From contig OZ241901.1 in NCBI GenBank assembly GCA_965202895.1, positions 3,782,001 through 3,846,000 on the forward strand: a stretch of DNA of 64,000 bases, read 5' to 3'. Below are positions 60,951-64,000 of this stretch, piece by piece. The position numbers and the translations under genes were made by a program. This DNA comes from JAJDXW01 sp965202895. GTDB taxonomy: Bacteria; Pseudomonadota; Gammaproteobacteria; HK1. Numbering within the stretch: the first letter of the stretch is position 1; each line of letters starts with the position of its first letter. Under the pieces are notes generated by a model. It saw only the letters and a list, made by a program, of their open reading frames with translations, was not told the origin of the DNA and did no database searches.

Positions 60951-61455
60951 GACCGAGCCCCCGCGGTGGAGAAATGGCGTCCGGGACCCCGCCCCGGCAG
61001 GTGACGGAGGATAGCCCGCGCCGCCCGCGGGGAACAGGCGGCAGGTTCCGGGGCGGGCCTTTTCACGCCGACCGATTCGCGGCCAGGCATCGATGCCCAC
61101 CGCTCTTCCTGGGAACGCTCGTGTCCCGCCCGCAAATGGGACGGCAAGACCGCCGCGGGTCGATGTGGGCGGGACACGAGCGTTCCCAGGAAGAGCCGTT
61201 CCCAGGACACCCGTATCCGTGAGAGGCACCGTTCCCAGGGCCTCCGCCGCTCTGATTCGACCGAACCCGGCTCGTTCCCGCGAGCCGATTCCGCAGCGCG
61301 AAACGATCCCGGAGTTCCGGGGCGGATTCGGGTGCGCCGAGCCGGGGTCGGGTAGCTGGAGGACGAGGCCGGCGGCGGGCGGGGGGGTGGGGGGCGCCGC
61401 GAGGCCGGCACGGGTGATGCGAGGCTGTCGGGGGCGACGCGAGATGGGTGCGGGA
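60951..61455. other. Intergenic region with palindromic element
   Basis: This 505-base gap between pepN and the NUDIX gene has no convincing gene. It carries copy 2 of the inverted-repeat element. It also holds a stretch at about 61279-61310 (CCGATTCCGCAGCGCGAAA) that echoes the sequence at 11095-11115. Confidence 0.5.
61103..61195. repeat. Large inverted-repeat element, copy 2
   Basis: Perfect 29-base arms (61103-61131 and 61167-61195) surround a 35-base centre containing AATGGGACGGC. This is the same family as the element at 37373-37477. Arms differ between copies, but each copy's arms match each other perfectly, the mark of a structure kept by compensatory change or gene conversion. Confidence 0.75.
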
Positions 61456-64000
61456 TCAGGGCAGGGGCTTGAGAATTCGAGCAAGCACTTCGTCCGTATT
61501 CTTTGAAATCCCCGGTATGGCGAGCACCGCTTCCATCGCCGCCCCCATCCGGTCGCGCCTCGTGTCGTCGTAACGGCGCCAGTGCGCCATGACCCCCGCG
61601 AGGCGGGAGGCGACCTCGGGGTTGAGCGGGTCGATCTCGCGCATCCGATCCTCCCAGAACCGATAGCCGGAGCCGTCGGCCGCGTGGAAGCGGACCGGGT
61701 TGCCCTCGCAGAAGGACTGGACGAGGGCCCGCACCCGGTTCGGGTTGGCAAGGTCGAAGGCGGGATGCGACATGAGTCCCACGACCCGGCCCAGGCCCCC
61801 CGGAAGCGAAGAAGTCGCTTGCAGCGCAAGCCACTTGTCCATGACGAGGGGGTCTTCGCGCCATCGCTCCTCGAACGTCGCGAGCGCCTCCACGCGCTCC
61901 TCGCAGTCGATGTGCGCGAGGCAGCCGAGCGCGGCCACCGTATCGGTCATGTTGTCGGCCGCCTCGACCCGGGCCAGGCATTCGCGCCGTGCGGCCGGTG
62001 CTTCGGTGGCCGCGAGATAGCCGAGGCAGACGTTCGCGAGGGCGCGGCGGGCGGTCCCTTCCGCGTCGAACCGCCAGGTCCCGCCCGTGCGAAGTCTCCG
62101 CCGGACCGCCTCGAAGTCCGGCCCGAGCCGTTCGCCGAGCGCACGCCAGAGGGTGCGGCGCGCGTAGTGGATCGCATCCACGTCGATCCGCTCCATGCGA
62201 TCGGCGAGGTAGCCTTCCGACGGCAGGGTCAGGAGCTCGGCCGCGAACGCGCCGTCGATGGAGCGGTCGAGCAGCACCGCCCGCATCGCTTCGAGGAAGC
62301 CGGGATCGGCCGCTTCGGCCCCGGCCGGGAGGGCGCCCCCGGCGCCCCCGGTCTCGCTCGAGCCCTCGCTCGATCCCCCGGCCGATCCTTCGGTGAAGCG
62401 TTCGATCAGGCGGTCGAGGCGGGAGAGGGCGAGGGTTTGCCCCGCATCCCAGCGCGCGAACGGGTCGGGGTCGTGGGCGAGGAGGGTGACGAGGTCCTCG
62501 TCCCGGCGCTCCATCGCGATCCTGACCGGGGCGGAGAATCCCCGGAGCACCGACGCGATCGGCGCGGACCCGATGCCGGCGAGCCGGAAGGTCTCGACCG
62601 GCGCCCGAACGTCGAGCACCACCGTACCGTGCGGGCCGGTCGCTCCTCCCGGGCCGTCCTTCTCCGGCACGGCGTCCGATGCCGGCGCGAGTATCCGCCC
62701 GTCCCGGCCGACGAGGCCCACCGCGAGCGGGACGTGCATCGGCTCCTTGGGCGATCCGTCCGCGGTCGCGGGAAGCTCCTGCCGGACCCGGAGGCTCCAC
62801 GTGCGCCCGTCCGGGTCGTAGTCGTCTTCGAGATGCAGGATCGGGGTTCCGGCCTGGGAGTACCAGCGCCGGAACTGGTGGAGGTCGACGCCCGAAGCAT
62901 CCTCCATCGCCGCCACGAAGTCGTCGGTGGTGGCGGCCGACCCGTCGTGGCGCCCGAGGTAGAGGTCCATGCCGCGGCGGAACCCCGCCGGGCCGAGCAG
63001 GGTGTGCATCATGCGGATGACCTCGGCCCCCTTGTGGTACACCGTGACGGTGTAGAAGTTGTTGATCTCCTTGTAGGCGTTGGGGCGCACGGGATGCGCG
63101 TCGGGGCCGCCGTCCTCCTTGAACTGGTGGTCGCGGATGAGGCGCGCGTCGCGGATGCGTTTGACCGCCCGCGACCCCATGTCGGCCGAGAACTGCTGGT
63201 CGCGGAACACGGTGAGCCCTTCCTTCAGACTCAGCTGGAACCAGTCGCGGCAGGTGACGCGGTTGCCGGTCCAGTTGTGGAAGTACTCGTGGCCGATGAC
63301 CGTCTCGACGTTAGCGTAGTCGGTGTCGGTCGCCGTCTCGGGATCGGCGAGGACGTAGCGGGTGTTGAAGACGTTGAGCCCCTTGTTCTCCATCGCTCCC
63401 ATGTTGAAGTGGTCGACGGCCACGATCATGTAGAGATCGAGGTCGTATTCGAGGCCGTACACCTCTTCGTCCCAGCGCATCGCCTTCTTGAGCGCGGCCA
63501 TCGCGTGGCCGCAGCGCCCGACGTTGTGCGGCTCGGAGTAGATGTGGAGCGCCACCTCCCGGCCGGAGGCGGTGGTGAACGTGTCTTCGAGGCGGGCGAG
63601 GTCGCCCGCGACGAGGGCGAAGAGGTAGGAGGGTTTGGGAAACGGGTCCTCCCAGCGCACCCAGTGGCGGCCGTCGCCGGTCTCGCCCCTCGCAGCCGGG
63701 TTGCCGTTCGAGAGGAGGATCGGGTAATCGGCCCGGCGGGCGCGCATCGTGGTCGTGAACCTCGCGAGCACGTCGGGCCGGTCCGGATAGAAGGTGATGC
63801 GCCGGAAGTCCTCCGCCTCGCACTGGGTGCAGAGGATCCCGTTCGACTCGTAGAGACCCTTGAGCGCGGTGTTGCGGCTCGGGAAGATGCGGGTACGGAT
63901 GGTCAGGTCCAGAGGAGGCCGGGCGCCGGCTTCCGGAACGGCGCCCGCGGCCCCGCCCGCCTCGGGCTCGACGAGGGACGCGGGGATGACGAGGCGGTCT
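61456..64000 (-). CDS. pepN: Aminopeptidase N (M1 family), 5' end outside window
   Basis: This cytoplasmic zinc aminopeptidase removes N-terminal residues from peptides. About 848 residues are visible; the N-terminal start lies beyond 64000. The substrate-binding GAMENKG motif is at about 63382-63402. The zinc motif HEYFHNWTGNRV has its HEXXH at 63277-63291, with the third ligand Glu in LKEGLTVFRDQ downstream. The C-terminal helical domain ends at 61456. The pattern is that of the proteobacterial PepN (E. coli type). A low-complexity Gly/Ser/Glu insertion (about 62315-62390) lies in the C-terminal half. No frameshift is seen. Confidence 0.95.
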   Translation of the reverse strand, partial: DRLVIPASLVEPEAGGAAGAVPEAGARPPLDLTIRTRIFPSRNTALKGLYESNGILCTQCEAEDFRRITFYPDRPDVLARFTTTMRARRADYPILLSNGNPAARGETGDGRHWVRWEDPFPKPSYLFALVAGDLARLEDTFTTASGREVALHIYSEPHNVGRCGHAMAALKKAMRWDEEVYGLEYDLDLYMIVAVDHFNMGAMENKGLNVFNTRYVLADPETATDTDYANVETVIGHEYFHNWTGNRVTCRDWFQLSLKEGLTVFRDQQFSADMGSRAVKRIRDARLIRDHQFKEDGGPDAHPVRPNAYKEINNFYTVTVYHKGAEVIRMMHTLLGPAGFRRGMDLYLGRHDGSAATTDDFVAAMEDASGVDLHQFRRWYSQAGTPILHLEDDYDPDGRTWSLRVRQELPATADGSPKEPMHVPLAVGLVGRDGRILAPASDAVPEKDGPGGATGPHGTVVLDVRAPVETFRLAGIGSAPIASVLRGFSAPVRIAMERRDEDLVTLLAHDPDPFARWDAGQTLALSRLDRLIERFTEGSAGGSSEGSSETGGAGGALPAGAEAADPGFLEAMRAVLLDRSIDGAFAAELLTLPSEGYLADRMERIDVDAIHYARRTLWRALGERLGPDFEAVRRRLRTGGTWRFDAEGTARRALANVCLGYLAATEAPAARRECLARVEAADNMTDTVAALGCLAHIDCEERVEALATFEERWREDPLVMDKWLALQATSSLPGGLGRVVGLMSHPAFDLANPNRVRALVQSFCEGNPVRFHAADGSGYRFWEDRMREIDPLNPEVASRLAGVMAHWRRYDDTRRDRMGAAMEAVLAIPGISKNTDEVLARILKPLP

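Overview
The window is strikingly GC-rich DNA from a Gram-negative bacterium. The evidence is outer-membrane beta-barrel proteins, lipobox lipoproteins, a group M1 aminopeptidase N, and tRNA genes with CCA encoded. A proteobacterium is the best guess; the exact class cannot be fixed from this sequence alone.

0-18 kb is mostly housekeeping or catabolic and reads rightward. It holds a hydantoinase/oxoprolinase pair (hyuB, hyuA), a single-chain pyruvate carboxylase, an imidazolonepropionase-like amidohydrolase overlapping an M20 peptidase/deacylase, and a fused biotin carboxylase/biotin carrier/carboxyltransferase acyl-CoA carboxylase that is broken by a one-base frameshift. These are followed by an MrpD-type antiporter subunit and an LLM-type (F420/flavin) oxidoreductase. 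18-22.7 kb is a decayed accessory region: an MmeI-like restriction-methylase remnant, a broken ankyrin gene, small proteins, and a DUF4143-type AAA ATPase with a palindromic operator. 22.9-30.2 kb holds a flavin monooxygenase and an aminotransferase, a CaiB-type CoA-transferase lying between tRNA-Arg(CCU) and tRNA-Ala(CGC), and a compact arsenosugar cluster (ArsS radical SAM enzyme plus two glycosyltransferases) in translationally coupled order.

30.5-60.3 kb is dominated by exported surface proteins: a DUF2147 protein, two lipoproteins, an inverse-autotransporter-like protein, an FN3/Calx-beta autotransporter, and a giant adhesin of about 6,000 residues with about 47 Calx-beta-like repeats and a C-terminal beta-barrel. 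Two of these surface genes carry a long G/C homopolymer (15 and 19 bases) directly after an ATG. Both tracts put that ATG out of frame by the same amount, so losing one base would switch each gene on. This looks like a paired, phase-variable adhesin system, although homopolymer errors in the assembly are a real alternative. Between them sit an AAA ATPase, a methyltransferase, a homocysteine S-methyltransferase, and a peroxiredoxin-like gene. In the last, the catalytic Cys codon is an in-frame TGA followed at the right distance by a bacterial SECIS-like hairpin, so it is a strong selenoprotein candidate.

60.4-64 kb holds a NUDIX hydrolase and the 3' part of pepN. Two copies of a large perfect inverted-repeat element (37.4 and 61.1 kb) are dispersed in intergenic DNA. 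Several otherwise well-conserved genes carry single-base frameshifts in G/C runs. Either the assembly has indel errors or real decay is under way; raw reads would settle which.
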